This document shows, one piece after another, positions 50,141 to 61,219 of a stretch of DNA of 64,000 nt. Numbering within the stretch: the first letter of the stretch is position 1; each line of letters opens with the position of its first letter. A program made the position numbers and the translations under genes. The notes beneath the pieces are model-generated. The model did no database searches. It worked only from the letters and a program-made list of their open reading frames with translations, and was not told where the DNA came from. The stretch is from Pseudoxanthomonas sp. YR558 (GTDB taxonomy: Bacteria > Pseudomonadota > Gammaproteobacteria > Xanthomonadales > Xanthomonadaceae). The stretch covers positions 992,001 through 1,056,000 of the forward strand of contig NZ_FPCI01000001.1 of NCBI RefSeq assembly GCF_900116385.1, in the 5' to 3' direction.

Positions 50141-50788
50141 TCACCGTGGCGATGCGCGCTTGCCGCCCAGCGCGCGATCCAGGCCCACGACGACCAACCC
50201 CAGCACGATGAACACGCCCATGACACCCAGCGCGTTGACGCTGACCCGTGCCCAGCCGAGCTGCCCTACGTCGATGAAGGGATAGGGGTACTCGCTCACC
50301 CACGCGCCGCGCAGGAACACCCAGATGACGTAGCCCAGCGGGAACAGCAGCCACCCCGCGACGTCGCGCCAGCACAGCGCACCGTGAGGCACGCAGGTCA
50401 GCCACCACGCCCAGTACGCCAGCGGCACTGCGTAGTGCAGGCCGGTGTCGGCCCACCATTGCGCGCCCTGCGGCTGCCACAGGTGGCGCAGGATGAAGAA
50501 ATAGATGCTGCCGGTAACGCCGATGTAGAGCGCGACCGCACCGCGCACGCGGGCCTGCGCGAAGAAACCTGGACGCCCCGTGGCCGCGGTGAACGCGACC
50601 AGCGCCACCGCGATGTTGCTGAGGATGGTGAAGTAAGTGAAGAACCGCAGCGTGCCCAATCCCACGCCGAGGGTGTCGCGCGTCAGCTGCACGATCAGGA
50701 TGTACTGCAGCGTCAGCGCCGACAGAGCCAGCAGCCCCACCAGGGCGGCGCAGGTACGGGATGCGACGGGAAGGCGTGCAGGCGACAT
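50141..50788 (-). CDS. Pr6Pr-family membrane protein
   Basis: This 215-residue protein has about six membrane helices. Family stretches are RFFTYFTILSNIAVALVAF, HYAVPLAYWAWWLTCVPHG and GYVIWVFLRGAWVSEYPYPF, which match Pr6Pr (FAR-17a-like) proteins. No function is established. It is divergent from an EamA transporter and lies 60 bases upstream of the MFS gene start. Confidence 0.82.
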   Translation of the reverse strand: MSPARLPVASRTCAALVGLLALSALTLQYILIVQLTRDTLGVGLGTLRFFTYFTILSNIAVALVAFTAATGRPGFFAQARVRGAVALYIGVTGSIYFFILRHLWQPQGAQWWADTGLHYAVPLAYWAWWLTCVPHGALCWRDVAGWLLFPLGYVIWVFLRGAWVSEYPYPFIDVGQLGWARVSVNALGVMGVFIVLGLVVVGLDRALGGKRASPR

Positions 50789-50889
50789 CGGTCATCCTCG
50801 GTCCGCAGTGTCGCCAGCTTGCCACGGCGGACGCCTGGCCGGGAGTGGTCCCATCGCCAGCCGCGCAGTGCTTCGGCGACAATGGGCGG

Positions 50890-51837
50890 ATGCCGATGAC
50901 ACCGACCGCCAAGGCCCAGCTGCAGATCCACCTGTGCGTCCTGCTGTGGGGCTTCACCCCCATCCTGGGCAAGATGATCAGCCTGTCGGCCCTGCCGCTG
51001 GTGTGGTGGCGCATGCTGATCGTGGTCGCGGCGCTGGCGCTGCTGCCGCGCGTCTGGCGCGGCCTGCGCGCAATGCCGGCGAAGCTGATGCTCGCGTACT
51101 GTGGCATCGGCCTGATCGTCGCCCTGCACTGGCTGACCTTCTACGGCGCGATCAAGCTGTCCAACGCCTCGGTCGCGGTGACCTGCATCGCCCTGGCACC
51201 GGCCTTCACCTCGGTGATCGAGCCGTGGCTGACGCGTCGCCCGTTCTCCTGGCGCGAACTGCTGTTCGGCATCGCGGTGCTGCCGGGCGTGGCGCTGGTC
51301 GTGGGCGGCATTCCCGATGGCATGCGCCTGGGCGTGCTGGTCGGCGCGCTGTCGGCGCTGCTGGTGGCCGTGTTCGGCCCGCTCAACAAGCGCCTGATCG
51401 ACCACGGCGAGCCGCTGACCATCACCGGCCTGGAACTGGGCGCCGGCACGCTGCTGCTGACCGCACTCGCCCCGCTGATGCCGACGCTGTTCCCGGCCTT
51501 CGCAGGCGACCTGTTCGTGCTGCCCGGCCTGAAGGACGGCGCGCTGCTGGTGATCCTGTCGCTGGCGTGCACGCTGCTGCCGTTCGCGCTGTCGCTGGTC
51601 GCACTGAAGCACCTCAGCGCATACGGCGTGCAACTGGTGACCAACCTGGAACCGGTCTACGCCATCGTGCTGGCCATCGTGTTGCTGGGCGAACAGCGCG
51701 AACTGACGCCGTTGTTCTACCTCGGCGTGGGCATCATCCTGGCCGCGGTATTCCTGCACCCGCTGACCCAGCGCAGTAAGCGCATCGAACACCCGGAAGT
51801 GCTCGGTACCTCCGAGGCGAAGAACGTCGTCGACTGA
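50890..51837 (+). CDS. EamA/DMT-superfamily transporter (third copy)
   Basis: This is a 315-residue protein with ten helices and two EamA repeats. LCVLLWGFTPILGKMISLSA and LHWLTFYGAIKLSNASVAVT are in the first half; LVTNLEPVYAIVLAIVLLGE is in the second. The start at 50890 is the ATG nearest the first helix. The short soluble tail ends LGTSEAKNVVD. The substrate is unknown. It differs clearly from the two other DMT proteins in the window. Confidence 0.9.
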   Translation: MPMTPTAKAQLQIHLCVLLWGFTPILGKMISLSALPLVWWRMLIVVAALALLPRVWRGLRAMPAKLMLAYCGIGLIVALHWLTFYGAIKLSNASVAVTCIALAPAFTSVIEPWLTRRPFSWRELLFGIAVLPGVALVVGGIPDGMRLGVLVGALSALLVAVFGPLNKRLIDHGEPLTITGLELGAGTLLLTALAPLMPTLFPAFAGDLFVLPGLKDGALLVILSLACTLLPFALSLVALKHLSAYGVQLVTNLEPVYAIVLAIVLLGEQRELTPLFYLGVGIILAAVFLHPLTQRSKRIEHPEVLGTSEAKNVVD

Positions 51838-51843
51838 CGTGCT

Positions 51844-52266
51844 TTAGCGGGCGACGACCACCGGTACCTGGCTCGTCGCGATCACCTTCAGCGCCACCGA
51901 GCCGACGAACAGCTGCTTCAGCGCCCCGCGGCCGTGCGTGCCCATCACCACCAGGTCGGCCTTGCCCGATTTGGCCTGCTTGACGATGCTCTCGGCGGGC
52001 TCGCCCACCAGCACCTTTTCGACGAACGGGATCTGTGCACGCTTGAGCGCGGTCCGCGCCTTCTTCAGCGCGTACGCGCCGTTCTCCGCGTGGTAGCGCT
52101 CCACGCCGTCGCTGCCCAGTTCGAGCGCGACCGACCGCAGCAGCGGTGGATCGACGTACAGCAGGGTGACGGTCGGCGTCTCCGCCAACGACTTGCCAAG
52201 CTCCACCAGATGACGGACGGCGGTCAGGCCGATCTCGCTTCCATCCACGGCCAACAGGATCTTCAT
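51844..52266 (-). CDS. Universal stress protein (UspA family)
   Basis: This is a 140-residue single-domain Usp. It begins MKILLAVDGSEIGLTAVRHL and ends with the ATP-type motif VVMGTHGRGALKQLFVGSVA followed by SQVPVVVAR. The Gly-2x-Gly-9x-Gly(S) nucleotide loop is intact, so it probably binds ATP. GGAG lies seven bases before the ATG. Family members respond to starvation, oxidants and membrane stress. Confidence 0.93.
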   Translation of the reverse strand: MKILLAVDGSEIGLTAVRHLVELGKSLAETPTVTLLYVDPPLLRSVALELGSDGVERYHAENGAYALKKARTALKRAQIPFVEKVLVGEPAESIVKQAKSGKADLVVMGTHGRGALKQLFVGSVALKVIATSQVPVVVAR

Positions 52267-52357
52267 CGTCGTGCTCCGCAGGGGGCGGCCGCACGCTGCG
52301 CCGCCGACAGAGACACGATGCGTCAGTCCGCCGCAGCGCGCATTGATCCCGATCAAC

Positions 52358-53431
52358 TCAGCGGGCGGCCACCACCACGCGGTCCCGGCCGTTACGCTTG
52401 GCCTCGTACAGCGCCTGGTCGGCACGACGGAACATGGTTTCCGCCGTATCCTCGCGCAGGCGCGCCGCCAGGCCGATGCTGACCGAGATCGGCAGGCCCA
52501 TCGGCAGCAGGCCGACGCTCTGGCGCATGAATTCGCACTGCAGGCGCGCTTCTTCCAGCGTGGCGCCCGGCATCAGGATGACGAACTCCTCGCCGCCATG
52601 GCGCGCAGCCAGGCCGCGACCGGCGGCCTGCGCCTTCAGCATGTCGGCCAGGGCCACCAATACGCGATCGCCCTCGTCGTGCCCGTGGATGTCATTGACC
52701 GTCTTGAAATGGTCCACGTCCAGCACGGCCACCGCCAGCGGGTCTCCGCTCTGCGCGGCCTTCTGCATGGCACTGTCGAGTGCCGCGGCGAACGCGCGAC
52801 GATTCGGCAACCCGGTCAGCGGATCGGTGCGCGTCTGTTCGGAGAGGTCCGCATTCTGCTGTTCCAGCTGGTCCTGGTAGAGCTGCATCTGCTGCTCGTA
52901 CCAGGTCCGCTCGTGCAACTGGTGCCGCAGCTGCTTGCTCACGCGACGCAGTTCCAGCAACTGGACGATCTGCCGCGACAGTGCATCCAGCGCCTGCAGT
53001 TGGAAGGGCGCCAACTCGTGCGGCTTGTCGTCCACCACGCACAACGCGCCCAGCGCGAAGCCTTCCTGCGTCACCAGCGGCGCACCGGCGTAGAAACGGA
53101 TGCCGTTCGCCGCGGTTACCAGCGGGTTGTCGGCGAAGCGATGGTCGCGGGTGGCGTCGGACACCACGGTCGCGGCGCCGGGGTCCAGCACGGTGTGCGC
53201 GCAGAACGAAGTCTCCAGCGACGGGTCCGGGCTTTCCATTCCGACCTGCGCCTTGAACCACTGGCGGTCGCGATCGATCAGCGTCACGGCCGCCATCGGC
53301 ACGCCGCAGATGCCGGCGGCGATACGGACCAGGTCGTCGAAAGCCCGTTCGGGCTCGCTGTCGAGGATGTCGAAGCTGCGCAATGCAGCGAGGCGTTGTT
53401 CTTCGTTGTCGGGCTTGGGCGGTTTGCTCAT
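52358..53431 (-). CDS. GAF-GGDEF diguanylate cyclase
   Basis: This is a 357-residue cytoplasmic cyclase. A GAF sensor domain covers about residues 25-160 (PMAAVTLIDRDRQWFKAQVG, then GIRFYAGAPLVTQEGFALGA). A coiled segment is at 160-200 and the GGDEF domain follows to the end. The active-site motif is GGEEF (279-283) in RHGGEEFVIL. There is no RxxD inhibition site five residues before it, so feedback by cyclic-di-GMP is not expected. It could respond to small ligands or redox through the GAF domain. Confidence 0.9.
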   Translation of the reverse strand: MSKPPKPDNEEQRLAALRSFDILDSEPERAFDDLVRIAAGICGVPMAAVTLIDRDRQWFKAQVGMESPDPSLETSFCAHTVLDPGAATVVSDATRDHRFADNPLVTAANGIRFYAGAPLVTQEGFALGALCVVDDKPHELAPFQLQALDALSRQIVQLLELRRVSKQLRHQLHERTWYEQQMQLYQDQLEQQNADLSEQTRTDPLTGLPNRRAFAAALDSAMQKAAQSGDPLAVAVLDVDHFKTVNDIHGHDEGDRVLVALADMLKAQAAGRGLAARHGGEEFVILMPGATLEEARLQCEFMRQSVGLLPMGLPISVSIGLAARLREDTAETMFRRADQALYEAKRNGRDRVVVAAR

Positions 53432-53526
53432 GCCGGGCAATCGTTCACGTGGGGACGGGCGAAGTATGCCCGTCTTTGCCGGGATGGAAACCCCCACGGC
53501 GCCGAGCCGCGGAAGCCGTCACAGGC

Positions 53527-54246
53527 TTACCAGCTGTCCTGCTGCGGCAGCAGTCCACGCAGTTCCTGGTCGGTCAGGTTGCGCCAGCGTCCCGGCTTGA
53601 GGTCGCCCAGCTTGACGTTGTCGATGCGCACGCGGCGCAACTGGGTGACGCGGTAATCGAACGCCGCGGCCATCAGGCGGATCTGCCGGTTGAGGCCTTG
53701 CGTCAAGGTGATGCGGAAGCCGAACTTGGCGATGCGGCTGGTCCGGCACGGCAGCGTCGTTTCGCCATGCACGCGTACGCCCCGCGCCATGCCGCGCAGG
53801 AATTCGTCGGTCACCGGCTTGTTCACCGCCACCAGGTATTCCTTCTCGTGGCGATTCTCCGCGCGCAGGATCTGGTTGACGATGTCGCCGTTGCTGGTCA
53901 GCAGGATCAGCCCTTCCGAGTCCTTGTCGAGCCGGCCGATCGGAAAGATGCGCTGCTCGTGGCCGATGAAGTCCACGATGTTGTCCTTCACCGACGTTTC
54001 CGTGGTGCAGGTGATGCCCGCCGGCTTGTTCAGCACGATGTAGACATGCCGGCGCTTGCCGGCCTTCACGGCGCGCAGCTTGAGTGGCTGCCCGTCGACC
54101 AGAACCTCGTCGCCCTCGCCCACCACGGCGCCGGTGCCCGCGGGAATACCGTTGACGGTGACGCGCCGCTCGCCCAGCAGGCGGTCGGCTTCGCGGCGGG
54201 AGCAGAAGCCGGTGTCGGCGATGTATTTGTTGAGGCGGACGGTCAT
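53527..54246 (-). CDS. rluF: 23S rRNA pseudouridine-2604 synthase (RsuA/RluF type)
   Basis: This 239-residue protein has an N-terminal S4 domain (VRLNKYIADTGFCSRREADR) and a pseudouridine synthase domain whose catalytic Asp is in FPIGRLDKDSEGLILLTSNG. The order and spacing closely follow E. coli RluF, including NIVDFIGHEQRIFPIGRL, but the E. coli Lys-rich tail is missing. Modification of U2604 is inferred from that match. The start at 54246 is the first ATG of the S4 domain. Confidence 0.9.
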   Translation of the reverse strand: MTVRLNKYIADTGFCSRREADRLLGERRVTVNGIPAGTGAVVGEGDEVLVDGQPLKLRAVKAGKRRHVYIVLNKPAGITCTTETSVKDNIVDFIGHEQRIFPIGRLDKDSEGLILLTSNGDIVNQILRAENRHEKEYLVAVNKPVTDEFLRGMARGVRVHGETTLPCRTSRIAKFGFRITLTQGLNRQIRLMAAAFDYRVTQLRRVRIDNVKLGDLKPGRWRNLTDQELRGLLPQQDSW

Positions 54247-54292
54247 GCCGCCATTATCCGGGATCGGCAGGCCGGCGTCGCCGGCCCTGCGT

Positions 54293-56707
54293 TCAGGCCG
54301 GTTCCGCCACCGCCTCGTCGACCCGCGCCAGGTCCGCCAGCGGGCATGGCACGTGCACCGCATACCCCTGCACGTAGCCGATGCCGACCTCGCGCAACTG
54401 CGCCATCACCGCCTCCGACTCCACCCACTCGGCAATCGTCACCTTGCCCAGCGCCTGCCCCATCTGGCTCATCGAGCGTACCAGGGCGAGGTCGGATTCG
54501 CCCTTGGCGAGGTCGCGGATGAAGGCGCCATCGATCTTCAGGATGTCCACCGCCAATCGCTTGAGATAGCCGAACGACGACAACCCGCTGCCGAAATCGT
54601 CCAGCGCGATGCAGCAGCCGCGCGCCCGCATGCCGTCGATGAAGCGACAGGCATCGTCGAGGTTGGCGATCACCGCAGTCTCGGTGATTTCGAAACACAG
54701 GCGCTGCGCCACGCCGGGATGCTGGTCCAGCAGCAGGTTGACGTGGTCGAGGAAGGCCGGATCGGCGATCGACTGCGCGGACACGTTCACGTGGCAGAGA
54801 TCCACGCGCGCGAGCTCTGCGGGGTGGCGGGCGAAGTGGCGGCACAGCGCGTCGATGACGGCGCGGTCCACCGCCATGCCCTGCCCGTAGCGCTCCATCG
54901 CCGGCAGGAATACGCCGGGTGCGTGGACGCGCCCTTCGCGGTCGCGCAGCCGCACCAGCACTTCGTACTGGAAGCGATCACCACCATCGAGCGCGACGAT
55001 CTGCTGCGCATACAGCAGCAGGCGGTCTTCGGCGATGGCCAGTTGCGTATGCGCGACCCACTCGAGTTCGTGGCGGCGGCGCGACAGACTGGGGTCGGAG
55101 TCGCGATAGCAGCGGATGCGGTTGCGGCCTTCTTCCTTGGCCATGTAGCAGGCCGCGTCGGCGGCGCGCAGCAGCCAGTCGACGTCCACCGCCGCGTCGT
55201 TGATCTCGGCCACGCCGATACTGCAGTTGAGGCCGAACGCACGCCCGTTCCATTGGAACGAAGCCTCCGCCAGCGTGGCGTGGATGCGCGCCATCGCCGC
55301 CTCGGCTTCTTCCAGCGTGGTGTCGTGCAGGAGGATCGCGAATTCGTCGCCGCCCAGCCGGCCCAGCCAGTCGTCGCGGCGCAGTTGCGCCGCGACGCGG
55401 CTGGCGAAATGGCAGAGGAAGCGGTCGCCTGCTTCATGGCCGCAGGTGTCGTTGACCAGCTTGAACTGGTCCAGGTCGATGTAGCACAGCGTGTGCCGCC
55501 CCGCGCACCCCCGCGCCTGGCCCAGCGCGCACCCGAGGCGGCGGGCGATTTCGCGGCGATTGATCAGTCCGGTGAGTTCGTCGTGACTGGCCTGGTGTGC
55601 GATTTCGCAGGCGAGTTCGTGCGCATCGGACACGTCCTCCACCAGCACGAATACCCGATCGTCGCTCTGCGCGTTCGCCGCCACCACCGAAGCGGTCCAT
55701 CGGACCCAACGCACTTCGCCATCCTGCCGCACCAACCGGCGTTCGCCGGGTTCGAGCAGACGGTCCCAGTCGATTCCGCCCTTCGCATCCAGCCGCACGT
55801 CGTCGGCATGCAGCACGTCGTGCAGCCGCAGCGCCCGGATCTCCTGCAGCGCCCTGCCCAGGATCTGCGCGAGCGCCTCGTTGGCCTGGGTGAAGCGCCC
55901 ATCGCGGTCCAGCTTCAGCATGCCTACCGCGGACTGGTGGAAGGCCATGCGGAATTCGCTTTCGGTTTCGCGCACTCGCCGCAGCGTCTTGCGCATCACA
56001 TGGAGCGCGTAAGCGCACAACACGAGGAACGCCAACGCACTGAGCGCCAGCAACACATGCCGCATGAAGTCCGCGCCGTCGGCGAGCGAGCGCGAGAAGG
56101 CGATCTCGCGTGGACGCAGGCGGGCGTCGATCGCGGTGAGTTCGCGCTGGTACGCCAGCACTTCGTCGGCATCCAGACTGCGCGCGGCCTGCTGCGCTTC
56201 CAGTTCGTCGGCCAGGCGCACCAGCTGCAGGATCTCCACCTCGGCTTCGCGCCACAGGCGGACGGAATCGCGGAAGTACGGCGCGCCGCTGAGCCCGCGG
56301 TACATGCGGATCAGGCGATCGAGATTGCCGGGCGCATTGCCTCCCTGCAGGAAGCCCGCTCGCGCGGCGGCCACGTCCACCGGCGTCTGCTCCAGCGCCA
56401 AGCGTGCCGCGCGATCGCCCAGCGGCACCTGCAGGGAGGCGCGCGCTTCCGCCAGATCGGCGGCATCGCCATGGCTGGCGTAGCGGTAGAGGCTATGCAC
56501 GGCACGCTGCTGGGCCTTGGACCAGTGGCTCTCGCCGATGATGTAAGCGGTCGCGCCGGCCTGGGTCTCCAGGATCGCGGCCGTCAGCAAGGCGCCCAGC
56601 GCGGACAGCAGGATCAACACCATCACCCGTGCGGGCAGGCGCTTCAGGCCCCTGTCGATGTCGGTGCCGGCGGGGTCGCCGACCGATGCTGCGTCCTTGT
56701 TGTCCAC
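54293..56707 (-). CDS. PAS-GGDEF-EAL membrane cyclic-di-GMP protein
   Basis: This 804-residue protein has a membrane helix at about 28-48, a periplasmic helical sensor to about 215 and a second helix at 216-236. PAS (about 250-365), GGDEF (370-535) and EAL (545-800) domains follow. The cyclase motif is canonical GGDEF (452-456) with an RRDD inhibition site (443-446). The phosphodiesterase signature reads EVL (582-584), but Asn641, Glu673, Asp703/Asp704, Lys724 and Glu760 are present, so it is probably active. The start is GTG at 56707 with GGGAG six bases before. Confidence 0.92.
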   Translation of the reverse strand: MDNKDAASVGDPAGTDIDRGLKRLPARVMVLILLSALGALLTAAILETQAGATAYIIGESHWSKAQQRAVHSLYRYASHGDAADLAEARASLQVPLGDRAARLALEQTPVDVAAARAGFLQGGNAPGNLDRLIRMYRGLSGAPYFRDSVRLWREAEVEILQLVRLADELEAQQAARSLDADEVLAYQRELTAIDARLRPREIAFSRSLADGADFMRHVLLALSALAFLVLCAYALHVMRKTLRRVRETESEFRMAFHQSAVGMLKLDRDGRFTQANEALAQILGRALQEIRALRLHDVLHADDVRLDAKGGIDWDRLLEPGERRLVRQDGEVRWVRWTASVVAANAQSDDRVFVLVEDVSDAHELACEIAHQASHDELTGLINRREIARRLGCALGQARGCAGRHTLCYIDLDQFKLVNDTCGHEAGDRFLCHFASRVAAQLRRDDWLGRLGGDEFAILLHDTTLEEAEAAMARIHATLAEASFQWNGRAFGLNCSIGVAEINDAAVDVDWLLRAADAACYMAKEEGRNRIRCYRDSDPSLSRRRHELEWVAHTQLAIAEDRLLLYAQQIVALDGGDRFQYEVLVRLRDREGRVHAPGVFLPAMERYGQGMAVDRAVIDALCRHFARHPAELARVDLCHVNVSAQSIADPAFLDHVNLLLDQHPGVAQRLCFEITETAVIANLDDACRFIDGMRARGCCIALDDFGSGLSSFGYLKRLAVDILKIDGAFIRDLAKGESDLALVRSMSQMGQALGKVTIAEWVESEAVMAQLREVGIGYVQGYAVHVPCPLADLARVDEAVAEPA

Positions 56708-56844
56708 GTACCGCTCCCGTCGGTGCTGCCCGTCTGCAGGCGCCGCACACGCAGGCCCCCGCGCTCGTTCATCGGCCCCGCCGACGCCGGCTTGAGGGTG
56801 GCGAGGGCTTTCGACGCGATCGGCCGACCAGTGGTCGTGCCGCG

Positions 56845-58503
56845 TCAGGTGTTGCCGTCCAGGGCGGCTTCGGCTTCGACCACCTGGTCGCGCCCGGCGC
56901 GCTTGGCGCGATACATCGCGGCATCCGCGCGACGCAGCAGCGATGCCGCATCGGCGTCATCCGCTGTGAAGGCGGCCAAGCCGATGCTCGCGGTCACCGC
57001 CAGGCCGGCGATGGCCAAGCCCTCGCCCGCGGCACTGACCTGCACACGCATCTGCTCCAGGCGCGCGCGCGCGGCATCGCCGCCGACGCCGGGCAGCAGC
57101 ACCAGGAACTCCTCACCGCCCATCCGGATCACGTCCGCCGGCGTCCTTACCGCGGCGGTCAGCGTGCCGGCCACGGCCACCAGCACGCGGTCGCCGACCG
57201 CATGCCCGTGGACGTCGTTGATGCGCTTGAACAGGTCGATGTCCAGGAAGCCCACCGACAAGGCACCCGCCCCGTTGCGGGCATCGGCCATGTGCTGCTC
57301 CAGGCGTTTCAGGCCGGCGCGCCGGTTCGGCAGGCCGGTGAGTTCGTCGGTGTCGGCCAGCGCGCGCATCTCGTCGCGCTGCCGGCGCAGGTGGCCCAGC
57401 CGCAGGTTCAGCACGTAGGCGCTGACGGTCAGGAACCAGGTGATCGAGAACTGGATCGCCTCCACCCGGTATTCGATCAGGAGCCGGTTGTCGGCCATGT
57501 CCATGACCGTCATCGCCAGGAACGGCAGCACCGCGGCGATCGCGGCGAGCGCATCGGCGCGGCGGCGGCGCAGGCTGGCCAGGCCCAGCACGAGGATCGC
57601 CGCGCACCCAAGCGCGAACGCGGCGTCCATGCCCACCGCCAGGCGCGAGAGCGTGCCCAACGGCAGCCACAGCGCGGCCAGTGCGGTCGCGCAGATCGCG
57701 GCGGTCAGCCACGGCAGCCAACGCTCGGTCGTGGGCCAGGTGCGCGCGGCACCAACCAGCAGCCACATCACGTACAGCAGCACCGGCAGGCCCAGGCACG
57801 AGAACGCCACCAGCCAGCGCGACTCCTGGTCGCCGATCGGCAACCACGGTTCGGGATATCCGCTCAGCCCGCTGAGCACGGCCTGTCCCAGCACCATGAG
57901 CGTGCACAGCAGCGTGTAACCGAGGAACACGCGGTCGCGCGTGCTCAGGAAGCCCATCAGCGCCATGAACGCCAGCGCGATGGCGATGGCCAGGCACGAG
58001 GTGCGCACCAGCAGGCGCGCGGTGTCGAACTGCTGCACCGGGCTCGGCGCGCCGATCCGCACGGTGGGGATCCAGCCGGGCTTCAGGGGCGCTGCCCAGG
58101 CGACCTGGATGGGTTCGTGGTTGCCCGCGGGAGGCACCACCACCATGCCGACGCCGGCACGGAAACGGGAATCGCGCGTGCGCGCATCGTGCATGCGCCC
58201 GCAGATCTCGCGGTCGCCGTGGTGCACCCGGACTTCACCGGCGAAGATGTTGAAGACGTTGATCGCCTGCGGCGCGCCGGACCAGCCTTGGGGCGGCGCG
58301 GGGATCTCGACCCGCTCGGTCAGTTCGGCCTGCATCGCGGGCGTACAGTGACGCTGCGGGGCCTGTTCCGACGTGGGCGCGCCGGTCACCAGGTAGTCCC
58401 GGCCGACCTGCGGCGCGGCCAGGGCCAGGCACGGCAATGTACAGAGCAGCATCAGCCACCCTGCGATCACGCCTCGTTGCCTCCCCGATCCCTTCACGAA
58501 CAC
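56845..58503 (-). CDS. 7TM-GGDEF diguanylate cyclase
   Basis: This 552-residue protein has a signal-like N-terminus and an extracytoplasmic domain (about residues 31-160, with four Cys including CTPAM and EICGRMH). Seven membrane helices (about 165-370) and a GGDEF domain (380-545) follow. The active motif is GGEEF (462-466); the RxxD inhibition site is absent (RTPA instead). The layout matches 7TMR-DISM sensor cyclases. The start may be GTG at 58503 or the GTG two codons later, which has the better site. Confidence 0.88.
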   Translation of the reverse strand: MFVKGSGRQRGVIAGWLMLLCTLPCLALAAPQVGRDYLVTGAPTSEQAPQRHCTPAMQAELTERVEIPAPPQGWSGAPQAINVFNIFAGEVRVHHGDREICGRMHDARTRDSRFRAGVGMVVVPPAGNHEPIQVAWAAPLKPGWIPTVRIGAPSPVQQFDTARLLVRTSCLAIAIALAFMALMGFLSTRDRVFLGYTLLCTLMVLGQAVLSGLSGYPEPWLPIGDQESRWLVAFSCLGLPVLLYVMWLLVGAARTWPTTERWLPWLTAAICATALAALWLPLGTLSRLAVGMDAAFALGCAAILVLGLASLRRRRADALAAIAAVLPFLAMTVMDMADNRLLIEYRVEAIQFSITWFLTVSAYVLNLRLGHLRRQRDEMRALADTDELTGLPNRRAGLKRLEQHMADARNGAGALSVGFLDIDLFKRINDVHGHAVGDRVLVAVAGTLTAAVRTPADVIRMGGEEFLVLLPGVGGDAARARLEQMRVQVSAAGEGLAIAGLAVTASIGLAAFTADDADAASLLRRADAAMYRAKRAGRDQVVEAEAALDGNT

Positions 58504-58604
58504 TCCGGTACGTCGCCGCTTCCCGACACCCGGTGCGCTGGCTTGCGTCTACGAAATGCAACTTCCATGCCACCTACCGGCGCCCCCGCGCCAGCCGGCG
58601 ATCC

Positions 58605-60521
<1,917 letters not shown>

Positions 60522-60693
60522 GCGGGGACTCCGGGGCGTCGCGGAGCCGCACGCCGAGCCGCGTATTGTGCGCCTTCGGGGGGGCTCCTGTCGCGTTGCA
60601 GCACGCGATGCCCCGGATTCTGCCGGGAGCGGCGTGATTTTTCCGCCACGGCGGCGAATCACTTCCTGACCGCACAATCGACCCGGTGCCGGA

Positions 60694-61215
60694 ATGGAAA
60701 CGACCCTCGCCATGACTTCCCCGACGGACACGGAAGCCCGTGAAAGCTTCCAGGCCCTGCTGCAGGCCCATCGCGGCATCGTCGCCAAGGTCGCCGGCAC
60801 CTATGCCTGGCACTCGGACGACCGCGACGACCTGATGCAGGAGATCGCCACCCAGTTGTGGCGCGCGTGGCCCGGCTACGACCCGCAACGCCCGGCGGCG
60901 ACCTGGATGTACCGGATCGCGCTGAACGTGGCGATCTCGTATGTGCGCGGCCGGACACGCGGCGTGCAACCGGAGGCCTGGAACGAGGACCACCACGACC
61001 TCGCCGACCCGCGCGCACACGACCACGAGGGGCGCCAGCAGGTCGACCTGCTCTATCGCTTCATCCAGGCACAGCCGCCGCTCGATCGTGCCCTGCTGCT
61101 GCTCTACCTGGAGGACCGCAGCCATCGCGAGATGGCCGACGTGCTGGGCCTGAGCGAAACCAACGTCGCCACCAAGATCAGCCGGCTGAAGCAGCGGCTG
61201 CGCCAGGAACTCTGA
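60694..61215 (+). CDS. ECF-like RNA polymerase sigma factor
   Basis: This is a 173-residue sigma-70-type factor. Region 2 spans about residues 20-95 (DDRDDLMQEIATQLWRAWPG, ATWMYRIALNVAISYVRGRT) and region 4 about 120-173 (DRALLLLYLEDRSHREMADV, SETNVATKISRLKQRLRQ). It lies 4 bases before a membrane-protein gene that may regulate it. ATG at 60712 is an alternative start. Target promoters are unknown. Confidence 0.9.
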   Translation: METTLAMTSPTDTEARESFQALLQAHRGIVAKVAGTYAWHSDDRDDLMQEIATQLWRAWPGYDPQRPAATWMYRIALNVAISYVRGRTRGVQPEAWNEDHHDLADPRAHDHEGRQQVDLLYRFIQAQPPLDRALLLLYLEDRSHREMADVLGLSETNVATKISRLKQRLRQEL

Positions 61216-61219
61216 CCCC

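Noticed and set aside
54056..57418. 1120-codon plus-strand frame opposite the PAS-GGDEF-EAL gene
   Set aside because: The minus strand holds an unmistakable cyclic-di-GMP protein; the plus frame is a GC-driven artefact.
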